A program made the translations under genes and the position numbers. Source: Bacillus swezeyi (GTDB lineage Bacteria > Bacillota > Bacilli > Bacillales > Bacillaceae). From it: a DNA stretch of 64,000 bases. Within the stretch, counting starts at the first letter, position 1, and each line of letters begins with the position of its first letter. A model generated the notes under the pieces. The model did not search any database, had not been told where the DNA came from, and saw only the letters and a program-made list of their open reading frames with translations. The DNA lies in NCBI RefSeq assembly GCF_001969815.1, contig NZ_MRBK01000011.1:112168-176167 (forward strand). Reading direction: 5' to 3'. Positions 26,005 to 34,691 of this stretch are shown piece by piece.

Positions 26005-26223
26005 ATGGGGAAATTCTCAATTAAACTTTTAAAAATCTGGCTTGCAATACCTAGATGGTTTAGAATATTTACACTCAGTGCTATTACCATATACGTTTTA
26101 TCATCATTTTTTATTAATGGAGTAAAACATTTATTGAAATTAGACACAGCTTCTTTCATCATAAGCATCATAGCATCAGGCATCATACTGTTGATTTTCA
26201 ATAAACATTCTGAAATAAAATAA
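26005..26223 (+). CDS. Small membrane protein, unknown function
   Basis: 72 residues: basic N terminus (GKFSIKLLKIWLAIPRWFR), then two transmembrane helices and a short basic tail. ATG 26005 follows AAGGAGAG at 9 bases, so it is likely translated. The longer frame from 25870 runs through the preceding terminator and is not supported. No family recognised. Confidence 0.55.
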   Translation: MGKFSIKLLKIWLAIPRWFRIFTLSAITIYVLSSFFINGVKHLLKLDTASFIISIIASGIILLIFNKHSEIK

Positions 26224-26309
26224 GATTTTACGTTATTGTATTTGATCCCCAGACCGGTTTAAAAATGCAATAATGATTAAGGTGGGCGATGGCTGTCATC
26301 AATGGCACC

Positions 26310-26338
26310 TTGACATACACCCGGATAAAGGATATTGT
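26310..26338 (+). promoter_or_regulatory. Promoter of the Rrf2 regulator gene
   Basis: TTGACA (26310-26315), 17 bases, TATTGT (26333-26338). A GATAT...GATATC repeat overlaps the -10/+1 region and may be the Rrf2 operator. Confidence 0.7.
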
Positions 26339-26376
26339 AGACACTAGATATCTTTAATTGAGGGGTAATGATTGAG

Positions 26377-26778
26377 ATGAAATATTCAAAGGCGACGAAC
26401 TATGCATTACATACAATGCTATATTTGGCAGTCCATACACCAGAGAAACACATAGGCGTTCACCAGCTTGCCGAGTACCAAAAGGTGTCGACAACGTATT
26501 TGTCGAAAATATTGACGAAGCTTGTCAAGGCTGGGATGGTTGAATCCATTTCTGGCGCGAATGGCGGTTATAAGCTAAAGCATAATTGGGAGAGCGTTTC
26601 TTTTTTAGACATCATCCAGGCCATCGAAGGCCCTGTGTCAATGTTTGATTATTGTATCAGTCATGATCCCAATTGCTTGATACAAAAGGTCATCTGTTCT
26701 GCGGAAGAAAAGATGCTGGATGAACTAAAGGATCAAAAAATTGCCGATATTGCTAAGCAAATGAAAGTGGCTGATTAA
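26377..26778 (+). CDS. Rrf2-family transcriptional regulator
   Basis: About 133 residues: MKYSKATNYALHTMLYLA, then VHQLAEYQKVSTTYLSKILTKLVKAGMVESISGANGGYKL, the Rrf2 winged helix with the GxxGGY wing. Cysteines in DYCISHDPNCLIQKVIC are positioned like the redox or Fe-S ligands of Rrf2 sensors (C-x7-C-x6-C). ATG 26377 gives the standard family N terminus; ATG 26368 lies too near AGGGG. It precedes a CxxC flavoprotein gene that it likely controls in response to thiol stress. Confidence 0.82.
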   Translation: MKYSKATNYALHTMLYLAVHTPEKHIGVHQLAEYQKVSTTYLSKILTKLVKAGMVESISGANGGYKLKHNWESVSFLDIIQAIEGPVSMFDYCISHDPNCLIQKVICSAEEKMLDELKDQKIADIAKQMKVAD

Positions 26779-26860
26779 GCCGCTTTATTTACCCTCTTAT
26801 TAAAGATATTACGGAGTTTTATTATCCTTAATTATATATAAAAGCAAAGGATGGATAGAG

Positions 26861-27766
26861 ATGAATACTTTTGATTGCGTGATTGTCGGCGCAGGTCCGG
26901 CAGGATTAAGTGCAGGTTTAACTTTAGGAAGGGCAAGAAGGTATATTGCAGTAATGGATAATGGAACGAATAGAAACAGGGTGACGCAGCAGTCACATGG
27001 ATATCTGACCAGAGACGGCATAACCCCTCAAGCATTTAAGGAGGCTGGAGTAAATGAGTTGAAGAATTACCCGTCCGTATCTTATTTTCATACAACAGTC
27101 ACCGGAATTCGGAAGGAGTTTGGCGGAGAACGAATGATCGTCAGAACAATGGATGACGAGACATTTTATACAGAAAAAGTAATCTTGGCAACAGGTGTTC
27201 AAGAAGAATTTCCTTTTCCAAGTGTAAGAGAATTTTATGGCAAAAGCTTGTTTAGCTGCCCATATTGCGACGGCTGGGAGATGAAGGATCAGCCGCTCAT
27301 CATCATCGCGGACAAAGAAGAGCATACCATGCACATGGCTAGATTGATTTATAACTGGTCAAGCGATTTAATTGTCGCCACTAACGGTGTGGAGCTTTCT
27401 AAAGATTGTGCTCAAGAACTGAAGGAACGAAAGATCATCATCAAAACTGAGCCTATCAAAAGCTTAAACGGTCATAACGGATATTTAGAAAAAATTGAAT
27501 TTAAAACAGGGGAAACCATATCAAGATCTGGCGGATTTGTTGTGCCATCTTTTTACCGCCCTAATCAATTTGCTAAACACCTTGGCTGTGAAATTGACGA
27601 AGATGGAACAGTTGCAACAGACGGCGCGGGCCGCACAACAAGCAAAAACGTGTATATTGCCGGAGAAACCGAAAAGTCGGCCTCCTCTTCACTCATTATT
27701 TCTGCTGCCGATGGTCAAAAAGCTGCCGTTTCCGTCAACACCGATATAACGTTGGAGCGGTTTTAA
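26861..27766 (+). CDS. Thioredoxin-reductase-like FAD flavoprotein (dithiol oxidase type)
   Basis: 301 residues. FAD-binding GxGxxG is VIVGAGPAGLSAG; the redox motif CPYC is in SLFSCPYCDGWEMKDQP; the second FAD motif is TSKNVYIAGETE. The NADPH-binding GxGxxA of true TrxB is replaced by LIIIADKEEHTMHMA, lacking the glycine pattern. CPYC-x-GWE with a degenerate NADPH domain is a feature shared with GliT/HlmI/DepH-type dithiol oxidases, so it may not be a classical thioredoxin reductase. Ribosome site AAAGGATGG; follows the Rrf2 gene by 82 bases. Confidence 0.75.
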   Translation: MNTFDCVIVGAGPAGLSAGLTLGRARRYIAVMDNGTNRNRVTQQSHGYLTRDGITPQAFKEAGVNELKNYPSVSYFHTTVTGIRKEFGGERMIVRTMDDETFYTEKVILATGVQEEFPFPSVREFYGKSLFSCPYCDGWEMKDQPLIIIADKEEHTMHMARLIYNWSSDLIVATNGVELSKDCAQELKERKIIIKTEPIKSLNGHNGYLEKIEFKTGETISRSGGFVVPSFYRPNQFAKHLGCEIDEDGTVATDGAGRTTSKNVYIAGETEKSASSSLIISAADGQKAAVSVNTDITLERF

Positions 27767-27780
27767 GTCTTATGAAGTAA

Positions 27781-27821
27781 TAAAAAAGCCTGCAGAAAAA
27801 CCCAGTTTTCTCTGCAGGCTG
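27781..27821 (-). terminator. AGCCTGCAGA-type terminator, left copy
   Basis: AGCCTGCAGA (27787-27796) / TCTGCAGGCT (27811-27820) with the T run on the minus strand. The same stem follows the permease gene at 29459-29498. Confidence 0.75.
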
Positions 27822-27834
27822 ATGTGTTCGCTTT

Positions 27835-27960
27835 ACTTACACCTAATGCTTGTTCGGCTTCCGCACCTTTTAAATCGCAGCAAACCGGTGTGACAAATCC
27901 GTCGCCAGTGCCGGCACAATCAGAATGAACGCCTGGAATCTAGAATCAAGTAATTAGAGA
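27835..27960 (-). pseudogene. Relic of an amino-acid permease 3' end
   Basis: 27839-27957 aligns with gaps to the 3' end of the permease gene at 29515-29655: shared strings include AAACCGGTGTGACAAAT, AGTGCC-GCACAA and GAATGAACGCC (GAATAAACGCC in the intact gene). With the left terminator stem it forms a second, decayed copy of permease tail plus terminator on the far side of pbpE. Confidence 0.7.
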
Positions 27961-27984
27961 GGCCGATAGTTCCAAGCTTAGCGG

Positions 27985-29358
27985 TCATTCCTTTCTGTCT
28001 GATTCAGGTACTCGCGCCGCTTCTTCTTCAGCCCCATTTTGGAAGATGATCAATCGGCTTGCAGCATTTTCTTCTACAATAAATTCGACTTCCACAGACA
28101 ATGACCGGAGAAAAAAGCGTGTTTCCGAGGATGGAAATAACTCGAACCGAACTTGACCGGCGATTTGCATATAGAGGCGCTCTTTTTCAGATGTCACATA
28201 AACGTCGGTTCCGTCTTGAAATGAATAAATGCCGATGTAGCGCCTGTAAATGGCCGGATCGATTTCTTTTTTCTTTTTATCAGCAGGACGGTCTGGTATT
28301 GTGTATGCTTGATCAAACAAGATATTGTCCACCGCTTTAAAGATGGCCTGTTCATATTCATCGTCCTGTTCCACATTGCTCAAATAGATGAACGTTTTTT
28401 GATGATCAATATATCGAATCATCATCGTCGAATAGCCTGGCCAGCCTCCGCTATGACTGACGATCCGTCCCTTTTCGGGATTGTCTTGAAGCACCCATCC
28501 GCACCCATAATCTACAGTCTCGCCGTTTTTCAGACGCGCGGGAGAAAAAGCAAGCTCTTTGGAAGCTTGATTGATCAAGCTGTCTGTATATAAAGCCTTG
28601 TCGAACAAAAATAAATCCTGAATTGTTGAGTTTACGGTCCCGTCTCCTTGTATTCCATCAAGATAATAGACATATTCGGTTTCCTCAAGGTCGTCAGGCA
28701 GCACATACTGTCCTGTATGTACGTCATACACATATCCAAACGCATAATCGTCAATGATTTCAGGCTGAAGCCTTCTGTTGTACACCCTTGTGCTCCGCAT
28801 GTTCACCGGATGAAAGATGCTTTTTTTCATGAAATCGGCAAAGCTCAAACCGGATGCCTTTTCAATGATCACCGCCAATAGCACGTATCCCGTATTGCTG
28901 TACAGCCAGCCTTCCCCCGGAGTAAAATAACCTGGCGGCTGATGGTTTATCAGCATATCAACGATATCTTGGTTAACAGCAATCTTGTTATGATCCCAAT
29001 GATTCAGAAACCATTCAAAATAATCCGGCAGGCCCGACGTATGTGTCAATAGATGGTGAATCGTTACGCCCTGATAGGGAAATTCCGGAATCCAGCACTC
29101 CACTGAATCTTCGATATTCACTGCCCCTTGCTGTGCTAATTGCATGATTCCCAAGGCGGTAAACGGCTTTGAAAGCGATGCTAGTTCAAATAATGAATTG
29201 TCTTGTAATAAACGCTTTTTTGGCACGTTTGAATAGCCAAAGGAGTCTTGATAAAGAATATCGCCGTCCTCCGCAACTAACACCGCTGCGTTTAGATGAT
29301 TTCTTTCTCCTAACACACTAAACAGATTGGCAAGCCGATCTCTTTTTTTCTGTTTCAC
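27985..29358 (-). CDS. pbpE: Penicillin-binding protein PBP4* (PbpE), serine hydrolase
   Basis: 457 residues, close to B. subtilis PbpE. Class C beta-lactamase-like fold: catalytic SxxK in FELASLSKPFTALG, YxN in LYSNTGYVLLAV, and HSGGWPGYSTMM as the third box. A C-terminal ~100-residue beta-rich extension (YIGIYSFQDGTDVYV...) is typical of PBP4*. No signal peptide is evident. It is a sporulation-associated DD-endo/carboxypeptidase-like enzyme. GTG 29358 with GGAGGTGGAG upstream. In B. subtilis racX follows pbpE; here it is replaced by a permease relic. Confidence 0.88.
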   Translation of the reverse strand: MKQKKRDRLANLFSVLGERNHLNAAVLVAEDGDILYQDSFGYSNVPKKRLLQDNSLFELASLSKPFTALGIMQLAQQGAVNIEDSVECWIPEFPYQGVTIHHLLTHTSGLPDYFEWFLNHWDHNKIAVNQDIVDMLINHQPPGYFTPGEGWLYSNTGYVLLAVIIEKASGLSFADFMKKSIFHPVNMRSTRVYNRRLQPEIIDDYAFGYVYDVHTGQYVLPDDLEETEYVYYLDGIQGDGTVNSTIQDLFLFDKALYTDSLINQASKELAFSPARLKNGETVDYGCGWVLQDNPEKGRIVSHSGGWPGYSTMMIRYIDHQKTFIYLSNVEQDDEYEQAIFKAVDNILFDQAYTIPDRPADKKKKEIDPAIYRRYIGIYSFQDGTDVYVTSEKERLYMQIAGQVRFELFPSSETRFFLRSLSVEVEFIVEENAASRLIIFQNGAEEEAARVPESDRKE

Positions 29359-29458
29359 TTCTCCACCTCCTCTTTTTTATACGTATATGGAAAATAGAGG
29401 TTCCCACCAAAAAAGACATTGGTTTTGGCAGGCTATGACCGATCGCCTTATGAAAAAA

Positions 29459-29500
29459 TAAAAAGCCTGCAGAGAAAAATCTTTTTCCTCTGCAGGCCGA
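29459..29500 (-). terminator. AGCCTGCAGA-type terminator of the permease gene
   Basis: AGCCTGCAGAG (29464-29474) / CTCTGCAGGC (29488-29497); T run on the minus strand. Confidence 0.8.
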
Positions 29501-29510
29501 ACACATTTCC

Positions 29511-30884
29511 TCATGCACCTGAATGTTTCTTCGTTATTCTCATCTTATAAATCGCAATCAGCAAAATAAACCAAACCGGTGTGACAAATAGGGAAACACG
29601 CGTATCCGTGGCAAGTGCCAGCACAACGAGAATAAACGCCAGGAATGCAAGAATCACGTAGTTTGAAAACGGATAAAGCGGCATCTTGAATTGATTCGCT
29701 TTCGCTAAATCGGGTCTTGTTCTGCGGTATTTCAAATGGCAGATGACCGTAATGCCCCAAATAAAGATGAAGCATATGGTAGATATACTTGTGATCAGCG
29801 TAAATACTTCTTCCGGCATGATATAGTTCAGCGAAACGCCGATCAGAATGACGACGGCCGAGAAGAATAATGCATTGCTCGGTACTTTGCGCGAAGTCAG
29901 TTTCGTCATGGCATCGGGTGCATTGTGTTCTTTGGCGAGCGAATATACCATCCGGCTTGTGCTGAAGACCGCACTATTGCTTGCCGAAGCTGCCGATGTG
30001 AGCACGACAAAATTGATAATGCTCGCAGCTGCAATAATGCCGATCGCAGCAAAGACTTGAACGAATGGACTTTCATTCGGATTGATGACATTCCACGGAT
30101 AAATGCACATAATGACAAGAAGTGCACCGATATAGAAAAGCAAAACCCGGACAGGGATATTGTTGATCGCTTTCGGAATAACTTTTTCCGGATCTTTTGT
30201 TTCTCCTGCCGTGAGTCCGACAAGTTCAATGCCGACAAATGCAAAGACGACCATCTGGAAAGAAAGGAGAAATCCATGCAGTCCGTTTGGGAACATGCCG
30301 CCGTGGCTCCATAGATTTGAGAAGCTCGCTGTACCTGACTCTGTGGAAAACCCTTTTATAATCATGAAAAGGCCGATGCCAATCAGCGCCAGTATCGCAA
30401 TGACTTTGATTAATGCGAACCAGAATTCCAATTCTCCAAAAAGCTTTACGGTCGCCAGGTTCATGATGAGCAAAATCATAAGGGCGATAAATCCGGGCAG
30501 CCACTGCGGCACTTCAGGAAACCAATACTGGGTATAGAGCCCGACTGCTGTCAAATCGGCCATCGCCAGCGAAATCCAGCAAAACCAGTAGGTCCATCCC
30601 GTGATAAAGGCAGCCATATCGCCTAAATAGTCTCGTACAAAATCAACGAATGAGTGATAGTTCAAATTGCTTAAGAGCAGTTCCCCCAGGGAACGCATAA
30701 TGAAAAAGCAAATGATCCCTGTGATCATGTAAGCAAATAAAATTGACGGCCCGGCAAAATGGATCGATTTCCCCGAGCCGAGAAACAACCCGGTTCCAAT
30801 GGCCCCGCCGATGGCCATGAGCTGTATGTGCCTGTTTTTCAGGCCTCTCGATAATGTTTGATGATGTGTGATATCGTCTGTCAC
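29511..30884 (-). CDS. aapA: D-serine/D-alanine/glycine-type amino acid permease (AapA-like)
   Basis: 457 residues, 12 transmembrane helices of the APC family (AAT subgroup). Signatures: RGLKNRHIQLMAIGGAIGTGLFLGSGKSI at the N terminus and FAFVGIELVGLTAGETKDPEKVIPKAINNIPVR in TM6-7. The sequence tracks B. subtilis AapA along its whole length. A proton-coupled importer of D-Ala, D-Ser or Gly; substrate inferred from the paralogue it matches best. GTG 30884 with GGAGG at 9 bases. Confidence 0.8.
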   Translation of the reverse strand: MTDDITHHQTLSRGLKNRHIQLMAIGGAIGTGLFLGSGKSIHFAGPSILFAYMITGIICFFIMRSLGELLLSNLNYHSFVDFVRDYLGDMAAFITGWTYWFCWISLAMADLTAVGLYTQYWFPEVPQWLPGFIALMILLIMNLATVKLFGELEFWFALIKVIAILALIGIGLFMIIKGFSTESGTASFSNLWSHGGMFPNGLHGFLLSFQMVVFAFVGIELVGLTAGETKDPEKVIPKAINNIPVRVLLFYIGALLVIMCIYPWNVINPNESPFVQVFAAIGIIAAASIINFVVLTSAASASNSAVFSTSRMVYSLAKEHNAPDAMTKLTSRKVPSNALFFSAVVILIGVSLNYIMPEEVFTLITSISTICFIFIWGITVICHLKYRRTRPDLAKANQFKMPLYPFSNYVILAFLAFILVVLALATDTRVSLFVTPVWFILLIAIYKMRITKKHSGA

Positions 30885-31279
30885 TTTGATGTGCCTCCAA
30901 TAAACTTGTTTTGTTACCCCTTTGCTCCCGTAATTTTTATGTACTATTATAACACTAAAATTTATAGGAATTTATTAAAAGAATTTTTCTGCTGATTCGT
31001 CCGCAAACGATGTTAAGAAAGCCAAGATCCGACTCATTAACATGTTATAGCGATAGAGTTTTTGCGGCTTTAACTGGTTCCTTGAGACAGAGAGGTGTTG
31101 ATAGCTTAAACGATGAGCAGGAGAAAGAGGAACCGAGAGCAAATTTCTATAATAGCCGTTGATCAGAAAATCGGTCTAAAATATATGTATAGCGTTGCAT
31201 TCTTAAGTATGGTTCGCTTGAAAGGCAAAAGGAGCAAAAACCGGAGCATTCATTAACAGATTTTTTTGGAGGCATGGAC
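30885..31279. other. Intergenic region between divergent permease and ROK genes
   Basis: 395 bases without coding potential. A/T-rich sequence near 30940-30985 probably holds the permease promoter. I see no clear riboswitch or operator. Confidence 0.4.
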
Positions 31280-32176
31280 ATGTATTTGGCTTTTGATATA
31301 GGCGGGACCTATGTGAAGCAGGCATTAATAGATACGGCAGGAAATATACAATCAAAAGATCAGTTTCCTACCCCGTATTGTCTAAAATCATTGATTGCAA
31401 GCATGACAGACATTTATGCATCGAGCTCGAGAAAAATAAAAGGCATCGCCGTCAGCTGCCCGGGTACGGTCGATATCAATACGGGAACCGTATACCACGG
31501 AGGAATGGTCTCTTATTTGCACAATCAAAATCTGATCGAACTGCTTGGAGAAAAGTGCGCCGTTCCGATAACCGTAGAAAATGATGCGAAATGTGCGGCA
31601 TTAGCCGAATTATGGCTTGGAAGTGTTAAAGGTCATAGGAATGCAATCGTCCTGGTGCTGGGAAGCGGAGTAGGCGGCGGATTGATTATCAATGGACAAC
31701 TGCATCGTGGGAGTCACCTGTCGGCAGGGGAAGTCAGCTATATGATGAATCATATCAACCCCATTTCATTGCGTGCAGAATTTTTCGGAAGTGCAGGTTC
31801 TTCCGTATCTATGATCAAAGCGATTTCAAAAAAGAAAGGTATAAAGGCAGAGGGCCAAGATGTATTTGATCTGATCAATCAGCAGGATTCTGAAGCAAAG
31901 GCTATTTTTGAAGAGTATTGCTTGCAGCTTGCGGTCCAAATGATGAATCTGCAATACCTGCTCGACCCGGAAATCATTGCGATTGGCGGAGGAATCAGCG
32001 CGCAGCCTGTCGTTGTAGAAACGATCCGGCAGGCAATCGATAAAATTAAGAAAAACAACCCGATGCATGTTGCAAGCCCGAATGTCGTTGCCTGCACATT
32101 TAAAAATGATGCAAATTTGCTTGGAGCATTGTATCACTTTTTTGAGTTTAAACAAAAAAACATTTCTGTAGACTAA
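31280..32176 (+). CDS. ROK-family sugar kinase
   Basis: 298 residues. ATP-binding DIGGTYVKQALID, substrate region GIAVSCPGTVDINTGTV, catalytic ENDAKCAALAELWLG and GSGVGGGLIINGQLHRG. The usual ROK zinc motif (CxCGxxGCxE) is absent; the corresponding segment reads SLRAEFFGSAGSSVSMIK, so this is the zinc-less branch seen in BglK-type beta-glucoside kinases. ATG 31280 is 7 bases from GGAGG (31268-31272); ATG 31274 is too close. Monocistronic with its own terminator. Confidence 0.82.
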   Translation: MYLAFDIGGTYVKQALIDTAGNIQSKDQFPTPYCLKSLIASMTDIYASSSRKIKGIAVSCPGTVDINTGTVYHGGMVSYLHNQNLIELLGEKCAVPITVENDAKCAALAELWLGSVKGHRNAIVLVLGSGVGGGLIINGQLHRGSHLSAGEVSYMMNHINPISLRAEFFGSAGSSVSMIKAISKKKGIKAEGQDVFDLINQQDSEAKAIFEEYCLQLAVQMMNLQYLLDPEIIAIGGGISAQPVVVETIRQAIDKIKKNNPMHVASPNVVACTFKNDANLLGALYHFFEFKQKNISVD

Positions 32177-32177
32177 A

Positions 32178-32212
32178 AGGGGCTTCGGGGATTGAATCTC
32201 CGGAGCCCCTCA
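32178..32212 (+). terminator. Terminator of the ROK gene
   Basis: AGGGGCTTCGGGGA / TCTCCGGAGCCCCT around a 5-base loop (32178-32210). T tract is weak. Confidence 0.65.
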
Positions 32213-32383
32213 TTCCTTCCTCACCGAAATCCCATTCAAATTGTCACTTTTTTGTCGTTGCATCATAACCGGATTGGTGTATTCTAAAAAAAGGAATCGG
32301 GTACCCGGTCTTAGGAAACTGCGTTTGCATTAAAAAGCTCCCTTCCTTTGTTGAAAAGAACTTAAAATGAGGAGGAATATAAG

Positions 32384-33046
32384 CTGAGCAAAAAAAGAGT
32401 AACGATATTTTCGGTAATGATAATGCTCGTCACGATATATATACTGTACACCTTGTTTGCAAATTTGATTCATGATCCGCATTCGACAGCCTTTCTCATC
32501 CATAAAACGAATTTACGCGCTTCTTTTGATCTTCCGGTTTGGTTAAATGTCATGTATGTCCACGTGATTGCTGCTTGTGTGGCCATGCTGGCCGGCGCTG
32601 TCAATTTCTCTGGAAGGCTATTGAAAAGCTGCCGCAAGTTCCACCGGTTGAATGGCTATATCTATGTCGTTTGCGTGATGATCGTAACGCTTTCGTCAGG
32701 CTATATGGCGCCGAACTCTACGGGAGGGCGAATCGTGAGCATCGCTTTTAATATGGTAAACATGTATTGGCCGTTTGCCACGGTTATCTCTGTCATTCAA
32801 GCGAGGCGAAAGCAGTTTCACAAGCACCGGAAGTGGATGATCCGCAGCTATTTATTCTGTTTTACCAACTTGTTTATTCATTTGATTACTTTTGTATGTC
32901 ATAGCGGATTTGGTTTAATATATGAGACAAGCTATACGATAGGCGTTTATGGGGCTATTGTGCTGAATGTTGCTATAGCTGAATGTATCATTCGATATAT
33001 ATTTCGAAAAGCGCCAAATACGTGGCATGCAGCTGTGAATGGCTAG
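32384..33046 (+). CDS. DUF2306 membrane protein, probable CTG start
   Basis: About 220 residues, six predicted helices of the DUF2306 family: conserved His in YVHVIAACVAMLAGAVNF and HRLNGYIYVVCV, and HRKWMIRSYLFCFTNLF. GGAGG at 32371-32375 is 8 bases before an in-frame CTG at 32384; the next ATG in frame (32411, then 32417) is 35-41 bases away with no ribosome site. The extra residues SKKRVTIFSV add a basic cap and complete the first helix. So CTG initiation is the best reading. Function unknown; possible cytochrome b561-like heme binding by the histidines. Confidence 0.65.
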   Translation: MSKKRVTIFSVMIMLVTIYILYTLFANLIHDPHSTAFLIHKTNLRASFDLPVWLNVMYVHVIAACVAMLAGAVNFSGRLLKSCRKFHRLNGYIYVVCVMIVTLSSGYMAPNSTGGRIVSIAFNMVNMYWPFATVISVIQARRKQFHKHRKWMIRSYLFCFTNLFIHLITFVCHSGFGLIYETSYTIGVYGAIVLNVAIAECIIRYIFRKAPNTWHAAVNG

Positions 33047-33103
33047 GTCGGCATGAAGTGGTAAAAGGCTGTTAGGTTAAAGTTTTGTTTGTTCCATCAA
33101 ATG

Positions 33104-33134
33104 ATACCATGGGTTTTAGCCCCCTGGTATTTTT
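33104..33134 (+). terminator. ATACCA-type terminator
   Basis: ATACCATGGG (33104-33113) / CCCCTGGTAT (33121-33130) then TTTTG; serves the DUF2306 gene and overlaps the end of the frameshifted minus-strand gene. Confidence 0.75.
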
Positions 33135-33402
33135 GTTTTTATATATAAGTAAAGGCTGTAATCAGTCATAACAGAAGGATGCCCCATTTGCCGCAGCATG
33201 GCTGTGATATTGCCGGCCGGATTTTCAATGACAAGAGACTTGTTGAAATTTTCTTTTAGATGAAGGAACGTTTTGTAACGCTCGGCCAATTCAAAAAACA
33301 CTTTCCCCAATTCCCCGATTTCTTTTGATGCTGTTTGTTCTTCTAGCTGTTCAGCAAGCGCAAGTTCATTGAATCAATATCAAGCAATTTTATTCTTGCC
33401 AT
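33116..33402 (-). pseudogene. Frameshifted gene, unknown function
   Basis: AAGGAGGG before ATG 33402 opens MARIKLLDIDSMN, which hits a stop after 19 codons. One base shift restores ELALAEQLEEQTASKEIGELGKVFFELAERYKTFLHL...and runs to SLYLYIKTKIPGG at 33116. The shift lies near 33365-33372. The restored product (~94 residues) is helical at first and has no recognised domain. Could be a real frameshift or a single-base sequencing error. Confidence 0.6.
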
Positions 33403-33421
33403 AGATGATGCCCTCCTTGAT

Positions 33422-34207
33422 TTAATCCTCGTAATGAAGAATGGCAACAGGACGCGCCCAGCCGGCTGAGGCTTTTTGAACTTTAACTGGAAAAGCCATT
33501 ACATAAAAACCGGTAGAAGGCAATTGATCTAGATTAGCAAGCTTTTCAATTTGACAGTAAGGAATTTTGCTTCCGGCGAAATGTCCTTCCCACACAATGG
33601 CAGGATCTTTTTCTTTCTCGTAGCGTTTAGCTGTTTTACTGAATGGCGCGTCCCAGCTCCAAGCGTCGGTTCCGACAAGCCGCACGCCGCGCTCAGTTAA
33701 ATAGAGCGTTGCTTCGCGCCCCATTCCGCAGCCGCTGTCAAGGTAATCCTTTTCCCCGTATTTGGCGCCAGCCGATGTATTCACAAGCACAATATCGCCG
33801 GGAGCCAGCTTGTGATTGATTCGGCTCAGTTCAGTTTCGATTTCTTTTGCAGTGACGACATGTCCATCTGCAAAATGTCTGAAATCTAACATAACGCCGG
33901 GGCCGTGAAACCAATCAAGGGGAATCTCGTCTATCGTCGGCATTTGCTTGCCGTCATCCGTAACAGAGCGGTAGTGGTAAGGGGCATCTATATGTGTCCC
34001 TGCATGCGTCGACATATTTACTTTTTCTACAGCCCAGCCTTCATGGCCGGGAAGGTCGTTTACAGAAAGTCCGGGAAAGCTTTGGGCCATCTGCCGAGCG
34101 CCTTGTTTATGGTCCGCATACTCAATTTCAGGTATAAAGCCCGGCGGGTCAGATGGAATATCCCCTCTTAAGGATACTGATAAATCTATGATTTGACGTA
34201 TTTTCAT
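33422..34207 (-). CDS. Cyclase-family metal-dependent hydrolase
   Basis: 261 residues of the cyclase family (PF04199, kynurenine formamidase-like). The metal motif is STHAGTHIDAPYHY (HxGTHxDxPxH), with WSWDAPF and WEGHFAGSKIPYCQIEKL further on. Substrate is not known; relatives hydrolyse formamides or isatin. GGAGAG 7 bases before ATG 34207. Probably a single-gene unit with the frameshifted gene downstream. Confidence 0.85.
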   Translation of the reverse strand: MKIRQIIDLSVSLRGDIPSDPPGFIPEIEYADHKQGARQMAQSFPGLSVNDLPGHEGWAVEKVNMSTHAGTHIDAPYHYRSVTDDGKQMPTIDEIPLDWFHGPGVMLDFRHFADGHVVTAKEIETELSRINHKLAPGDIVLVNTSAGAKYGEKDYLDSGCGMGREATLYLTERGVRLVGTDAWSWDAPFSKTAKRYEKEKDPAIVWEGHFAGSKIPYCQIEKLANLDQLPSTGFYVMAFPVKVQKASAGWARPVAILHYED

Positions 34208-34363
34208 ATGGTTCTCTCCTTTGCTGGAAAATGATGATATCTAAATTTTAAAAAATGAATGGGAAATGAACAACCTACAGTTTTTCTAAAAATGTTCCTT
34301 TATGTACATTAAACAAAAATGCATCTATTATCATAGCAAATGAAACACGGATGAAAGGATGCA

Positions 34364-34609
34364 TTAGGATATTGTTTTTCTTAAAGTTTCAGCGGCGTCA
34401 TTTTCTAGCTGCTGGAAATGAGCCCAAACTGTATAGGCCGCTTCATTTTCAAGGATTCTTTTATAGGCGATCAGCGAATGTAAAATTAATTTTCTTCCGG
34501 ATTCTTTCTTAAAATCTGTGTAAGCATCATTTAAGTCTCGGCTCGGATTTTGTATGATTAGTATTTTTGTAAAGTTTGGCTGTGAATTGAAAAAAGTGAT
34601 ATAGCTCAC
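34364..34609 (-). CDS. Hypothetical protein (81 residues)
   Basis: An open frame from GTG 34609, helical with several aromatic residues (AYKRILENEAAYTVWAHFQQLEND). No clear ribosome site, so the start is uncertain and the gene may be 5'-truncated. No family recognised. Confidence 0.4.
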   Translation of the reverse strand: MSYITFFNSQPNFTKILIIQNPSRDLNDAYTDFKKESGRKLILHSLIAYKRILENEAAYTVWAHFQQLENDAAETLRKTIS

Positions 34610-34691
34610 AGTTTTAACGAAGCAGCTCGTGTAGTGTGAATGATAGTTTTTTTGCTGGAAAAATGAAGAGAAATAGGGGATGAGTTAACCG

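Noticed and set aside
30885..31279. Possible riboswitch or T-box in the long region before the ROK gene
   Set aside because: No T-box sequence (TGGNACCGCG), no SAM, glycine or lysine-type core and no terminator before the start codon could be seen.
32178..32340. Possible small RNA after the ROK gene
   Set aside because: Only a terminator stem is visible; no promoter upstream of it separate from the ROK gene.
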